Shown in pieces: positions 1 to 8,206 of a DNA stretch of 64,000 nucleotides. The position numbers and the translations under genes are program-made. The first letter of the stretch is position 1; every line of letters begins with the position of its first letter. The stretch is from Prevotella sp. Its GTDB lineage: Bacteria; Bacteroidota; Bacteroidia; Bacteroidales; Bacteroidaceae. A model generated the notes under the pieces. It saw only the letters and a program-made list of their open reading frames with translations, was not told where the DNA came from and did no database searches. The stretch lies in the NCBI GenBank assembly GCA_017538105.1, contig JAFYJN010000041.1, positions 124,001 to 188,000 of the forward strand. Reading direction: 5' to 3'.

Positions 1-1014
1 CTGCACATCATGGGCGGTCAGGGTGTTGCCGTCAAGCGTCCACACCTTGTTTTTACCTTTGCTGTCCACAATCTTCTTGTCGCCCACGGTCTCTTGCGTG
101 GGCGTGAACCTGAGGGCTTTGCTCGGTACGCTCAACACACCCTGGCGCTCGGCGGTGTAGATAGTAACGGAAGCGGTCAGACCGGGCTTCAGTTTCATGT
201 CGCCATTGGGGGCGCTGATGACCACCTCGTAGGTCACCACATTGTTCGTTGTCGTGGCTTCCTGACGCACTTGTGTGACATGACCCTCGAACACATCTTC
301 GGGGAAGGCGTCGACGGTGAAACTGACACGTTCGCCGGCTTTCACATTGCCGATATCGGCCTCGTCAACATTGGCCACTACCTGCATGTTGGTCAGGTCC
401 TTGGCAATCTTGAACAGTTCAGGGGTGTTGAAACTGGCCGCCACCGTTTGGCCTTCTTCCACTGATTTCGAGAGGACGATGCCGTCGATGGGCGATGTGA
501 TGGTGGCATAACTGAGGTTCGTCTGTGCCCTGCGCACCTGCTCCTGGGCCGTGGACACCTGTTCCTTGGCCTGTTGCCAACTCAGACGGGCCGATTCATA
601 GTCGGTGGCGGCTATCAGTCCTTTCTTGAAAAGGGTCTGGTAACGGTTGTAGTTGGCCAGTTGGTAATCCAACGCGCTCTGCGCACTCGATAGGTTGGCT
701 CTGGCCGTGTTCAATTCGCTCGTCAAATTGGTCTTGTCCAACTCGGCTATCACCTGTCCTTTCTTCACCTCGCTGTTGTAATCAACGTAGAGCTTGCTCA
801 CGATACCCGACACCTGGGTACCTACGGTGACGCTCGTTACCGGTTCTATGGTACCTGTGGCGGTGACACTGTTCTGGATGTTGGCGGGCTCAACCTTGGC
901 GGTGACGAACTCCACTTTTTCTTCTTTCTTCTTGCCGCTCAGCAACCACAGCGCGATGCCGACAGCCAAAAGAAGTCCCACGATAATCCAAATCTTACTA
1001 AATTTCTTTTTCAT
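1..1014 (-). CDS. Efflux pump periplasmic adaptor subunit (MacA/HlyD type), 3' end beyond window
   Basis: Membrane-fusion subunit of a tripartite efflux pump, bridging an inner-membrane permease and the TolC-like channel encoded just upstream. The N-terminus (MKKKFSKIWIIVGLLLAVG) is a membrane anchor. It is followed at about residues 45-75 by the first lipoyl-like half (VTATGTIEPVTSVTVGTQV), at about 95-170 by an Ala/Gln/Leu-rich coiled-coil hairpin, then by the second lipoyl half (TITSPIDGIVLSKSVEEGQT) and beta-barrel strands. The frame is open at the left edge after 338 codons, so the C-terminus is missing. The order channel then adaptor suggests that a MacB-like or RND permease follows to the left; that gene is not visible. 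The 132-base gap to the channel gene holds only degenerate low-complexity sequence. The family call is secure; MacA versus RND adaptor cannot be decided. Confidence 0.9.
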   Translation of the reverse strand, partial: MKKKFSKIWIIVGLLLAVGIALWLLSGKKKEEKVEFVTAKVEPANIQNSVTATGTIEPVTSVTVGTQVSGIVSKLYVDYNSEVKKGQVIAELDKTNLTSELNTARANLSSAQSALDYQLANYNRYQTLFKKGLIAATDYESARLSWQQAKEQVSTAQEQVRRAQTNLSYATITSPIDGIVLSKSVEEGQTVAASFNTPELFKIAKDLTNMQVVANVDEADIGNVKAGERVSFTVDAFPEDVFEGHVTQVRQEATTTNNVVTYEVVISAPNGDMKLKPGLTASVTIYTAERQGVLSVPSKALRFTPTQETVGDKKIVDSKGKNKVWTLDGNTLTAHDVQ

Positions 1015-1146
1015 ATTTTGAGTTGATGAGTTTTTGAGTTTATCAGTTAATGAGCTTTTGTTTTTTAAGTTTTTAGGAAGACCTAGGATGCCCTAAGAAA
1101 TTCTATGCAGTAGTAGGGTATTCTCTTGCCCCTTGTTCCTTGCTCC

Positions 1147-2469
1147 TTAATACCCCTGATAATACCTCAGCATATAGATGTTGAGTATGGCCATGTATTT
1201 GCTTTGCAGTTCATTTATCTGTGCCGTAACGAGGTTCGTCTTTCCTGTCATCAGTTCAATGATGTTTTTCAGTCCCAGACGGAACTGTTCGCTCAGCAGT
1301 TCATAACTCGTTTGTTCGCTTTGCAGTGCGGTGCGTGCCGCCTTGTAGCGTGCCTGGTTGTTCACTGCGCCAATCCAATAACCTTCAATGGTGGAGTAGA
1401 GCTGTTTCTCTTTGTCCTGTAGGTCGAGCAGACTGCTCTCACGTTGTAACAAGGCTTTGTTGATGGCCGTTTTCGTCTGTCGGTTGTCAAAAATGGGAAT
1501 GCTCAGGGTGGCGCCCACACCGAAGTCGAGGTTTGTCTTCAACTGAGTACCCCATGCGTTGTCCGACATGCTGGTGGTGTTTGTGCCCACACTTCCCTGC
1601 AAGCCGACGGTAGGTTTCCTGCCAGCTCGTGCTATATCAAGACTGATGTCGCTGCTGCTGATGGCCAGTCGGGCACTCTCAATCTCCGGTCGGTGCGCCA
1701 GAGCGCTGGCATACACGTCGGCCAGAGCCGGAATGGTCTGCAACGCTTCTTCGTCGGCCATGTCGGGCGAGGCGATGTCGAAAGGCGTGCCGTCACTCAG
1801 TTCCAACACCTGTTTCAGTTGGAAGAGGTAGTTGCGAACGTCGCTCTCCGCAGCCACGATGTTGTACTCGTCCATGGCGCGTTGAGCGGTGAGTTGTGCC
1901 AGGTCGGCCTTGCTCATCGTGCCCACCTGCACCATCGTCTGGCCCCGTTCCTCGTTCATCTTGCTGGCCCGCAGACTCTGTTCGTTCACCGTGATGCTCT
2001 CCTTGCTGTAGAGAATCTGTACGTACAGTTGTGTGATCTGTTCCTGGATGCTCTGTGCGGTGGCGGCGGAGTCCAGTTCCGCCATGCGGGCGCTCATCTC
2101 ATTCAGTTTGATGGTGTTCTTGCTGCGCATGCCGTCCCACACCGTCCAGTTGGCCGTCACTCCATAGCTGCCGTTGTAATACACTTTGTCAATGCTGCTC
2201 TGCACATAACCGTTGGCCACGGTGCTTTGTCCACTCTCCACAAAGGGGCGGTAGGTGAGACTTTGGTTTGTCGATGCGCTCAACGAGGGCAACAGGGCGG
2301 CCTTCGACTGAAGGATATCTTCCTGTGTGCTCAGTTGTGTAAGGTGGCTACGCTTCAATTGGATGTTATTGGCCAAAGCGTAACTGATGCAGTCATCCAA
2401 CGTCCAGCCACCAGTCTCCTGGGCAAACATGCTGACGGGGAAGAATAACAGCAAGGCAAATAGTTTCAT
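1147..2469 (-). CDS. TolC family outer-membrane efflux channel
   Basis: Outer-membrane channel of the pump whose adaptor follows. Starting at MKLF the product is 440 residues, with a signal peptide ending near MKLFALLLFFPVSMFAQ and then the family-typical WTLDDCISYALANNIQLK. Two OEP repeats rich in Ala, Gln and Leu follow (first half to about residue 230, second half containing ATLSIPIFDNRQTKTAINKA). The longest frame begins at 2511 and another ATG lies at 2490, but the promoter core at 2513-2521 would start transcription inside the first of these, so 2469 (or 2490) is the likely start. A 107-base near-copy of codons in this gene lies at 3589-3695. The pump substrate cannot be predicted. Confidence 0.88.
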   Translation of the reverse strand: MKLFALLLFFPVSMFAQETGGWTLDDCISYALANNIQLKRSHLTQLSTQEDILQSKAALLPSLSASTNQSLTYRPFVESGQSTVANGYVQSSIDKVYYNGSYGVTANWTVWDGMRSKNTIKLNEMSARMAELDSAATAQSIQEQITQLYVQILYSKESITVNEQSLRASKMNEERGQTMVQVGTMSKADLAQLTAQRAMDEYNIVAAESDVRNYLFQLKQVLELSDGTPFDIASPDMADEEALQTIPALADVYASALAHRPEIESARLAISSSDISLDIARAGRKPTVGLQGSVGTNTTSMSDNAWGTQLKTNLDFGVGATLSIPIFDNRQTKTAINKALLQRESSLLDLQDKEKQLYSTIEGYWIGAVNNQARYKAARTALQSEQTSYELLSEQFRLGLKNIIELMTGKTNLVTAQINELQSKYMAILNIYMLRYYQGY

Positions 2470-2512
2470 AGAAATATTATTCCTGTTCATAACAATTTGT
2501 TGGAAATTCATC

Positions 2513-2545
2513 GCAAAAATACCGTTTTTATCACGAAAAGCAAAA
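2513..2545 (-). promoter_or_regulatory. Promoter of the efflux operon
   Basis: TATTTTTGC at 2513-2521 with TTTTG at 2541-2545, 19 bases apart on the minus strand. Its position excludes the ATG at 2511 as translation start. Confidence 0.7.
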
Positions 2546-2632
2546 TATTTTCAATGATTATCCGAAAAAATAGATTAAAACAAGGAAAATAGAAGGCTTA
2601 TCGGAATGGCTCATCTCCGTGAAGATGCTTGT

Positions 2633-3550
2633 CTATTCTATCCATGTGAGTTTGCCGGAGATAATAGTCCATTCGCCATTCTGTTTTTCCATGATTACTT
2701 CACCGCCCTCGTAAACGAATCGGAAGAAAACAATAGCACGTTGCATTTGGGAATCAAAAACAATGGATGTGGCTTTGGGATAGGTTTCATATTGCCAATA
2801 GCCTCCCCAGTGTCCATAGAATATCTGAACGGCATTGTTGAAGAATTCCATCCTTTTTCGGCTTTCACCTTTTGAATAGGCGACTTGCATAATGCCTTCT
2901 TGTCCTAAGCCAACATGTATATTACCCAAAAAGTCATCTAACAACTGTTTGTACTCAGTGGTTAGATAGACAATTCTCTTGTTGGGAAAGTTTACAGGAG
3001 GACGAAACGAAATAGTTGAATCCACCTTGGTGGTAGGGATTTTTCCCCCAGAGAAACCATAGTAATCAAAATCAAATTTTAAGGACAACTCTCCTCTTTC
3101 TTTGAATCTTCGGAGCATATCCAGTTGTTTATTGCGAATAATGTCTTCCGAGTAAATCTGATTGATACGATTGGTGTAATAGGCCTCAAGTTCGTCGGGG
3201 CTGATAGGAATGGTATCCGTCACGTAAATTGCTTGCAATGTATCTTGTACTATAAAATACGGGATATTTTTATAAAGGTCTTGATCCTCACTTCTACACC
3301 CGATTCTATCCAGTTGGAGAGGTTGATAAAAAGCAGCAAAAACCTTATGGGCCTCGGCCACCCATTTGCTTTTTGCTTCGTTTTCGTTAGATGAAACAGC
3401 ATTGGACCAATTGTCAAAAAACTGATACAGCAACGATGTCGAGTTTTTATTATAGGCTTGTCTCAACAATTCTACCTGTGACGGGTCTTGTCCCCGAACG
3501 GCCGTGAACAAAAGCAAAAGGATGCATAAAAGACTCACTTTTCTTAGCAT
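2633..3550 (-). CDS. Secreted protein of unknown function
   Basis: I do not recognise the family. From MLRKVSLLCILLLLFTAVRG the product is 305 residues with a clear signal peptide ending before QDPSQVE, so it is probably periplasmic or outer-membrane associated. The body is a soluble mix of charged and aromatic residues, including a tyrosine-rich stretch near the C-terminus (FYGHWGGYWQYETYPK). The end, GGEVIMEKQNGEWTIISGKL, looks like the last strands of a nuclear-transport-factor-2-like or lipocalin-like fold, which is only an impression. The longest frame starts at 3595 but has a poor N-terminus that runs into the TolC scrap, so the start at 3550 is preferred. A weak promoter-like TATATTTCG lies at 3577-3585. 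Base usage is A/T-richer than in the flanking genes, and its insertion between tolC and ribE may be connected with the TolC remnant. Confidence 0.7.
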   Translation of the reverse strand: MLRKVSLLCILLLLFTAVRGQDPSQVELLRQAYNKNSTSLLYQFFDNWSNAVSSNENEAKSKWVAEAHKVFAAFYQPLQLDRIGCRSEDQDLYKNIPYFIVQDTLQAIYVTDTIPISPDELEAYYTNRINQIYSEDIIRNKQLDMLRRFKERGELSLKFDFDYYGFSGGKIPTTKVDSTISFRPPVNFPNKRIVYLTTEYKQLLDDFLGNIHVGLGQEGIMQVAYSKGESRKRMEFFNNAVQIFYGHWGGYWQYETYPKATSIVFDSQMQRAIVFFRFVYEGGEVIMEKQNGEWTIISGKLTWIE

Positions 3551-3588
3551 AGTAGATATTATTATCGTGAGTTTGACGAAATATAACT

Positions 3589-3695
3589 GTCCCACACCGT
3601 CCAGTTGGCCGTCACGCCATTGCTGCCGTAATACACTTTGTCAATGCTGCTCTGTACATAACCGTTGGTCACGGTGCTTTGTCCGCTCTCCACAG
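3589..3695 (-). pseudogene. 107-base remnant of a second TolC gene
   Basis: This stretch matches positions 2134-2243 of the complete TolC gene, in the same orientation, with about nine in ten bases identical and one in-frame three-base deletion. Translated, it reads VESGQSTVTNGYVQSSIDKV, then a VYYGSNGVTANW segment, against VESGQSTVANGYVQSSIDKV in the intact protein. It has no start, stop or flanking TolC sequence. It ends seven bases before the ribE stop and begins 38 bases from the start of the secreted-protein gene. Confidence 0.85.
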
Positions 3696-3701
3696 AGACC
3701 T

Positions 3702-4304
3702 CTATCTGAAATCCTGCAAGCGGGCGATGTATTTGCCTAAGATGTCGAACTCCAGGTTCACCACCGTACCTACGCGGATGTCGCGGAAATTGGTGTTCTC
3801 CATGGTGTAGGGGATGATGGCCACCTGGAAGGTGTTGTCTGTGGGGTTGCACACGGTGAGCGATACACCGTTCACTGTCACGCTGCCCTTGTCGACGGTG
3901 AAATAGCCACGGCGGGCCATCTCCTTGTCGGCTTTGTATTCAAAGGTGAAGTAGGTGCTTCCGGCGGCATCTTCCATGGTGATGCATCGGGCGGTCTCGT
4001 CGACATGTCCTTGAACGATGTGGCCATCCAAACGTCCCTGCATCATCATCGAACGTTCCACATTCACATGGTCGCCCACCTTGAGCAGACCAAGGTTTGA
4101 ACGGTCCAGCGTCTCCTTCATGGCCGTCACAGTATAGTTGTCGCCATCGATGCGCACCACGGTGAGGCACACACCGTTGTGGGCGATACTCTGGTCTATT
4201 TTCAACTCGCTCGTGAACGAGCAGGTGAGCGTCAGGTCGATATTTTCCTTGTCACGCATGATGGCAGTCACTGTGGCCATCTCTTCTACTATGCCTGAGA
4301 ACAT
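3702..4304 (-). CDS. ribE: Riboflavin synthase, alpha subunit
   Basis: Catalyses dismutation of two 6,7-dimethyl-8-ribityllumazine molecules to riboflavin in the cytosol. The 200-residue product begins with the diagnostic MFSGIVEE and contains two lumazine-binding repeats: about 1-97 with SIAHNGVCLTV, and about 98-195 with GSVTVNGVSLTVCN. Length is normal for the family. The longest frame extends to 4469, but the extra 55 residues are not family-like and fall within a folded leader, so the MFSGIVEE start is certain. It is a single gene here; no other rib genes are near. Its promoter lies about 240 bases upstream, leaving an unusually long leader (see 4351-4531). Confidence 0.96.
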   Translation of the reverse strand: MFSGIVEEMATVTAIMRDKENIDLTLTCSFTSELKIDQSIAHNGVCLTVVRIDGDNYTVTAMKETLDRSNLGLLKVGDHVNVERSMMMQGRLDGHIVQGHVDETARCITMEDAAGSTYFTFEYKADKEMARRGYFTVDKGSVTVNGVSLTVCNPTDNTFQVAIIPYTMENTNFRDIRVGTVVNLEFDILGKYIARLQDFR

Positions 4305-4350
4305 TCTTCTTGGTTTTAGATGTATGATAAATAGAATGGGGAAAAAGAGG

Positions 4351-4531
4351 GGGTCGTACCGATGATGTGATGAAAACTCCGAATGTATAAGTTTTGAGGG
4401 CTCCCCGCCTTTGTAATCCACCGGCATTACTGCTATCCCCTTGCGGAGAATGTGGCCCGCCATTGGCAAAGGATGCTTTCTCGGTTTTCATTATTATTTT
4501 GATGAGTATCCCGATCTAACCGATACGACCC
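4351..4531 (-). promoter_or_regulatory. Long foldable 5' leader of ribE; riboswitch or attenuator candidate
   Basis: The leader RNA is closed by a perfect 8-bp pair: GGGTCGTA in the RNA (from 4524-4531) with TACGACCC (from 4351-4358). Inside is a second pairing, TGAAAACCGA (4481-4490) with TCGGAGTTTTCA (4371-4382). Further in are a UCUCC-GCAA-GGGGA hairpin with a GNRA-type loop (4436-4449) and a GUAAU/AUUAC hairpin. I could not match it to the FMN aptamer consensus expected for riboflavin genes. A ligand-binding role is inferred from length, nested pairing and gene context. Confidence 0.45.
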
Positions 4532-4545
4532 AATGCTTTTATGGT

Positions 4546-4577
4546 GCAAAGATAGTGCAAGTTGAGCGAAAAGCAAA
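4546..4577 (-). promoter_or_regulatory. ribE promoter
   Basis: TATCTTTGC at 4546-4554 with TTTG at 4574-4577, 19 bases apart on the minus strand. It lies in the proximal copy of a tandemly duplicated segment. Confidence 0.65.
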
Positions 4578-4702
4578 GAAAAATCGAAGTTTTTTCTTTC
4601 TTTTCCGAAACGCCGCCTATCTTATGGAAAGATAGTGCAAATGGCGAAAAGCAAAGAAAAATCGAAGTTTTTTCTTTCTTTTCCGAAACGCCGCCTATCT
4701 TA
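4548..4702. repeat. Two tandem copies of a promoter-bearing segment
   Basis: Copies at 4548-4624 and 4628-4702 share aaagatagtgcaa at one end and the remaining stretch through ccgaaacgccgcctatctta almost base for base. The distal copy has lost the TTTGC core (it reads TATCTTTCC on the minus strand). A diverged pair with the same aaaggtagtgcaa head lies upstream of thrA. Confidence 0.85.
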
Positions 4703-4750
4703 GAAACGCTGGCCTATTTTATGAATAATTACAACAAATACGACTGACTG

Positions 4751-5284
4751 TTATTGAATACTGAACGTAAAGGCGTAATTAGCAAAGTAATAGTTATTAA
4801 CAATAGTAACAACACCATATTCCCCTTTATTCAATCCACTACAGTCTAACTCAATAAAATTATCATTGAGTTTTTTATAGGGCACAGTTACCCCTTTATT
4901 CATTTTTGAGTCTTTGAGATCTATTTCTTGCTTAATCTTGACTGTGGACAACTTGGCGACACGGTTCCCTTTCTTCACATCGAACTTAATCAATCTTATT
5001 TCATCGATAGATTGTGCTTGTGGACAAATTCTTAAATATTTGTCACCCTGTTGAAAAGTGGTTGTTGAGTGCTCACCTTTCAATACTCCCATGAGAATAG
5101 CCCGACCAAACCAAGGGTCTGTTTTTTGTTCGAGCAACAATTCTTCTTGAGCTATTGATTGGTTGTACATCATTTGCACAGCATGTCGATCTTGATTCAA
5201 TTGGCTAATGCTATCAATGGTTTCCTGCGCAAAAGAAAACTGACCAATCATTAAACAAAAACAAATACTAAATAGCTTTCTCAT
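4751..5284 (-). CDS. Small secreted protein of unknown function
   Basis: The 177-residue product has a signal peptide (MRKLFSICFCLMIGQFSFAQ), then a Gln/Asp-rich segment and a compact beta-rich C-terminal part (YGVVTIVNNYYFANYAFTFS). I do not recognise a family. It follows lpdA by 65 bases on the same strand but is A/T-rich and unrelated to glycine cleavage, so co-transcription would be incidental. No convincing promoter core was seen immediately upstream. The end at 4751 lies close to the duplicated segment upstream of ribE. Confidence 0.7.
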   Translation of the reverse strand: MRKLFSICFCLMIGQFSFAQETIDSISQLNQDRHAVQMMYNQSIAQEELLLEQKTDPWFGRAILMGVLKGEHSTTTFQQGDKYLRICPQAQSIDEIRLIKFDVKKGNRVAKLSTVKIKQEIDLKDSKMNKGVTVPYKKLNDNFIELDCSGLNKGEYGVVTIVNNYYFANYAFTFSIQ

Positions 5285-5349
5285 TTCCTTCGTTTATCGT
5301 TAAATAGAACCTACAGACAGTGTCTCAACCCTTGGCGGTAAGACTATTT

Positions 5350-6684
5350 TCAGAATGCCGCCGCCACTTCCTGCAGCATCTCGCCCAGGGTGGGGTGGAT
5401 ATGTACCATGTCGCGCAGTTCGCTGACAGTACAACCTTTGGCCATCAGACAGCTTATTTCCTGCACCATGTCGGCGGCATGAGCTCCGAGAACATGGCAG
5501 CCAAGGATATGGCCATCGGTCGAAGCAATCATCTTCACCAAACCTTCGCCCTCATTCATGGCCAGTGCCTTACCGTTGGCGCGGTAATAGCCTTTCTTGC
5601 ACACATAGTCCATGCCTGCATCTTTGCACTGTTCTTCAGTCACGCCCACACAGCCTGCTTCGGGGTGCGTGAAAACGGCGGCAGGGATGGTCTTTAAATC
5701 AAAATGGTCTTCGATACCCAGCAGACGATTCACCACATGCAGTCCTTGGCATGTGGCCGCATGGGCGAGCATGCAACGGCCATTCACATCGCCGATGGCA
5801 AAGACGTGAGGCACATTGGTCTGCATGTCGTCATCGACAACGATAGCGCCACGTTCCGTGGCGATGCCTGCGTTCTCCAAGCATAGACCATCAACACGTG
5901 GAGCGCGACCAGTAGCCACCAGCACCACGTCGGCTGCCACACGGCTCTCCTTGCCCTTACGCTCGAACACCACCTCGGTGGGCGTGATTTCTTTCACGCC
6001 TGACTGCATGAAAAACTCCACGCCGCGCTTCGACAGTTGCTGGCGCAAACGCTTGGCGATGTCGCCATCAAAGGGCGGCAGACACTCCTTGAGGAACTCC
6101 ACCACCGTCACCTCACTGCCCAGTGCATTGAAGATGGAGGCAAACTCCATGCCAATGACGCCGGCACCGATGATACACAACCGCTGGGGCAGATGGTCAA
6201 TGCTCAGCAGTTCGGTCGACGTGACGACATGCTTCTGGTCGATGCCCACGATGGGGGGCATCTTGGCATCGCTGCCTGTGGCGATGATGATGTCGGAAGC
6301 GGTGTAACGCTCGTCACCGCAGACGATGGTACGCTCATCTTCAAAACGGGCCTCGCCACGCACGAAGGTGATGCCGGGCAAGCCCATCAGCGTCTCCACA
6401 CCGCTACGCAGCTGTTCCACTACTTTTTGCTTACGCTCCATCACGGCAGCAAAATCAACATCATAATGCAAGTCGCGCAAACCATATACCTCGGCTTCGC
6501 GAAGTGTAAGCAGCACCTCGGCATTCCTGCACAGAGCTTTCGTGGGGATACACCCGCAGTTCAAACAGGTGCCTCCTGCTTCGGCACGCTCGAAGATGGT
6601 CACGTTAAGACCATGACGGGCAGCGTGTTCGGCGGCACGATAACCGCCGGGACCGCTGCCTATAATGATTAAATCAGAAGTCAT
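5350..6684 (-). CDS. lpdA: Dihydrolipoyl dehydrogenase (L-protein)
   Basis: Flavoprotein that reoxidises the dihydrolipoyl arm of GcvH using NAD+, in the cytosol. The 444-residue sequence has an N-terminal FAD-binding motif (IIGSGPGGYRAAEHA), the redox disulfide motif GGTCLNCGCIPTKA with Cys40 and Cys45, a second Rossmann motif for NAD (IIGAGVIGMEFASIF), the FAD-contacting ATGRAPRVDG and FAIGDVNG segments, and the dimer-interface catalytic HIHPTLGEMLQE at the C-terminus. It is the last core gene of the glycine-cleavage operon, 67 bases after gcvPB. Because 2-oxo-acid dehydrogenase genes are absent from the window, it is likely dedicated to glycine cleavage, although L-proteins are often shared. 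Confidence 0.96.
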   Translation of the reverse strand: MTSDLIIIGSGPGGYRAAEHAARHGLNVTIFERAEAGGTCLNCGCIPTKALCRNAEVLLTLREAEVYGLRDLHYDVDFAAVMERKQKVVEQLRSGVETLMGLPGITFVRGEARFEDERTIVCGDERYTASDIIIATGSDAKMPPIVGIDQKHVVTSTELLSIDHLPQRLCIIGAGVIGMEFASIFNALGSEVTVVEFLKECLPPFDGDIAKRLRQQLSKRGVEFFMQSGVKEITPTEVVFERKGKESRVAADVVLVATGRAPRVDGLCLENAGIATERGAIVVDDDMQTNVPHVFAIGDVNGRCMLAHAATCQGLHVVNRLLGIEDHFDLKTIPAAVFTHPEAGCVGVTEEQCKDAGMDYVCKKGYYRANGKALAMNEGEGLVKMIASTDGHILGCHVLGAHAADMVQEISCLMAKGCTVSELRDMVHIHPTLGEMLQEVAAAF

Positions 6685-6751
6685 TTTCTGTTAAGTTTCT
6701 AATTATCGTTATAGCGAAATAACGTAATAACGAAATCATAAATCTTACCTC

Positions 6752-8206
6752 TCACCCCTCACCTCTCATCGCTCGGAAGGTCAGTACCGGCTGCTTGGCG
6801 GCCAATACGTCATCGACACGTCCGATGGGGGTGGAGTGGGGTGCTCCCTTCACTGTCTCGGGGTCGGTAATGGCCTCTTCGGCAATACGGCGCATCACGG
6901 CGATGAAACCGTCGATGGTGTCCTTGCTCTCGCTTTCCGTTGGCTCAATCATCAGCGACTCGTGGAACAGGAGCGGGAAATAGATGGTGGGGGCGTGGTA
7001 GCCATAGTCCAACAGACGTTTGGCGATGTCCATGGTGGTCACTCCTGTTGACTTGTCTTTCAGTCCGTCGAACACAAACTCATGCTTGCACAGTGTGTCG
7101 ATGGGCAAGGCATACAGGTCTTTCAACGACTCCTTGATATAATTGGCGTTCAGTGTGGCCAACGGACCAACCATCTTCACCTCTTCCTTACCCAGACTGA
7201 GGATATAGGTGTATGCACGAACCATCACGGAGAAGTTGCCAACGGTGGCACCTACTTGGATGTTTTCATTACGCACCAGATGGTAAGTGTCGTCCTCGCC
7301 CTTCACTACTCGGCAGGGCAACAGTTCTTCCATACCGGCACGCACACCCACGGGACCGCAACCGGGACCTCCGCCACCGTGAGGGGTGGAGAACGTCTTG
7401 TGCAGGTTGATGTGCATCACGTCGAATCCCATGTCGCCGGGACGACACTTGCCCAATAACGGATTCAAGTTGGCTCCATCGTAATACAGCAAGGCTCCGC
7501 TGCCATGCACGGCCTCGGCTATCTCTGGTATCTGACGCTCGAACAGTCCGAGGGTGTTGGGGTTGGTCATCATCACGGCGGCGATGGTGTCGTCGAGTTT
7601 CTCACGCAGGTCGTCCACATCGACCATGCCGTCTTGTGTGCTCTTCACCTCCACCACCTCCAGACCGCAGACGGCGGCACTGGCGGGATTGGTGCCATGT
7701 GCTGAGTCGGGCACGATGACCTTCGTGCGCTGGTCGTCACCACGTTGCTGGTGATAGGCGCGGATAATCATCAGTCCGGTCAGCTCACCATGAGCCCCTG
7801 CGAAGGGGTTCAACGTGAAATCACTCAGACCGGTAAGGGCAGCCAGTGAACGTTGCAAGCCGAACATCAGCTCCAAGGCTCCTTGACAGGTGTCCTCCGG
7901 CTGTGAAGGATGTAATGCCTGAAAACCAGGCAGCAGGGCGGTCTCCTCGTTCAGTACGGGGTTGTATTTCATCGTGCAGCTGCCAAGGGGATAGAAACCG
8001 TTGTTCACACCGAAATTGTTGGCACTATGGTTCGTATAATGACGTACCACGGTCAGCTCGTCACATTCGGGCAACTGAGCGTCTTCAGCGCGTCGCTGTG
8101 TGGCGGGTACCTCATGGTGACCAAACTCGTTGGCGGGCAAGCTGTAACCCTTGCGACCTGGGTGCGACAGTTCAAATATCAGGTTGCCGTATAACTGGTT
8201 GTTCAT
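6752..8206 (-). CDS. gcvPB: Glycine dehydrogenase (decarboxylating) subunit 2
   Basis: C-terminal half of the P-protein, which decarboxylates glycine using PLP and passes the aminomethyl group to the lipoyl arm of GcvH. It has 484 residues, normal for the separate PB subunit. The PLP lysine is Lys270 in HINLHKTFSTPHGGGGPG, and SAHGTNPASAA and TNPNTLGLFE are conserved cofactor-side loops. Its ATG overlaps the stop of gcvPA by four bases (ATGA), so the two halves are translationally coupled, as expected of an obligate heteromer. The split form is the layout known from Firmicutes and Thermotogota, whereas the Bacteroides examples I recall carry one long gcvP. Confidence 0.95.
   Translation of the reverse strand: MNNQLYGNLIFELSHPGRKGYSLPANEFGHHEVPATQRRAEDAQLPECDELTVVRHYTNHSANNFGVNNGFYPLGSCTMKYNPVLNEETALLPGFQALHPSQPEDTCQGALELMFGLQRSLAALTGLSDFTLNPFAGAHGELTGLMIIRAYHQQRGDDQRTKVIVPDSAHGTNPASAAVCGLEVVEVKSTQDGMVDVDDLREKLDDTIAAVMMTNPNTLGLFERQIPEIAEAVHGSGALLYYDGANLNPLLGKCRPGDMGFDVMHINLHKTFSTPHGGGGPGCGPVGVRAGMEELLPCRVVKGEDDTYHLVRNENIQVGATVGNFSVMVRAYTYILSLGKEEVKMVGPLATLNANYIKESLKDLYALPIDTLCKHEFVFDGLKDKSTGVTTMDIAKRLLDYGYHAPTIYFPLLFHESLMIEPTESESKDTIDGFIAVMRRIAEEAITDPETVKGAPHSTPIGRVDDVLAAKQPVLTFRAMRGEG

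Noticed and set aside
3562-3852. Reading frame joining ribE antisense-frame codons to TolC-like residues
   Set aside because: The TolC-like part is the remnant described; the rest is an out-of-frame reading of ribE.
4351-4531. FMN riboswitch before ribE
   Set aside because: Position and gene fit, but the conserved FMN aptamer segments are not present; kept only as an unassigned structured leader.
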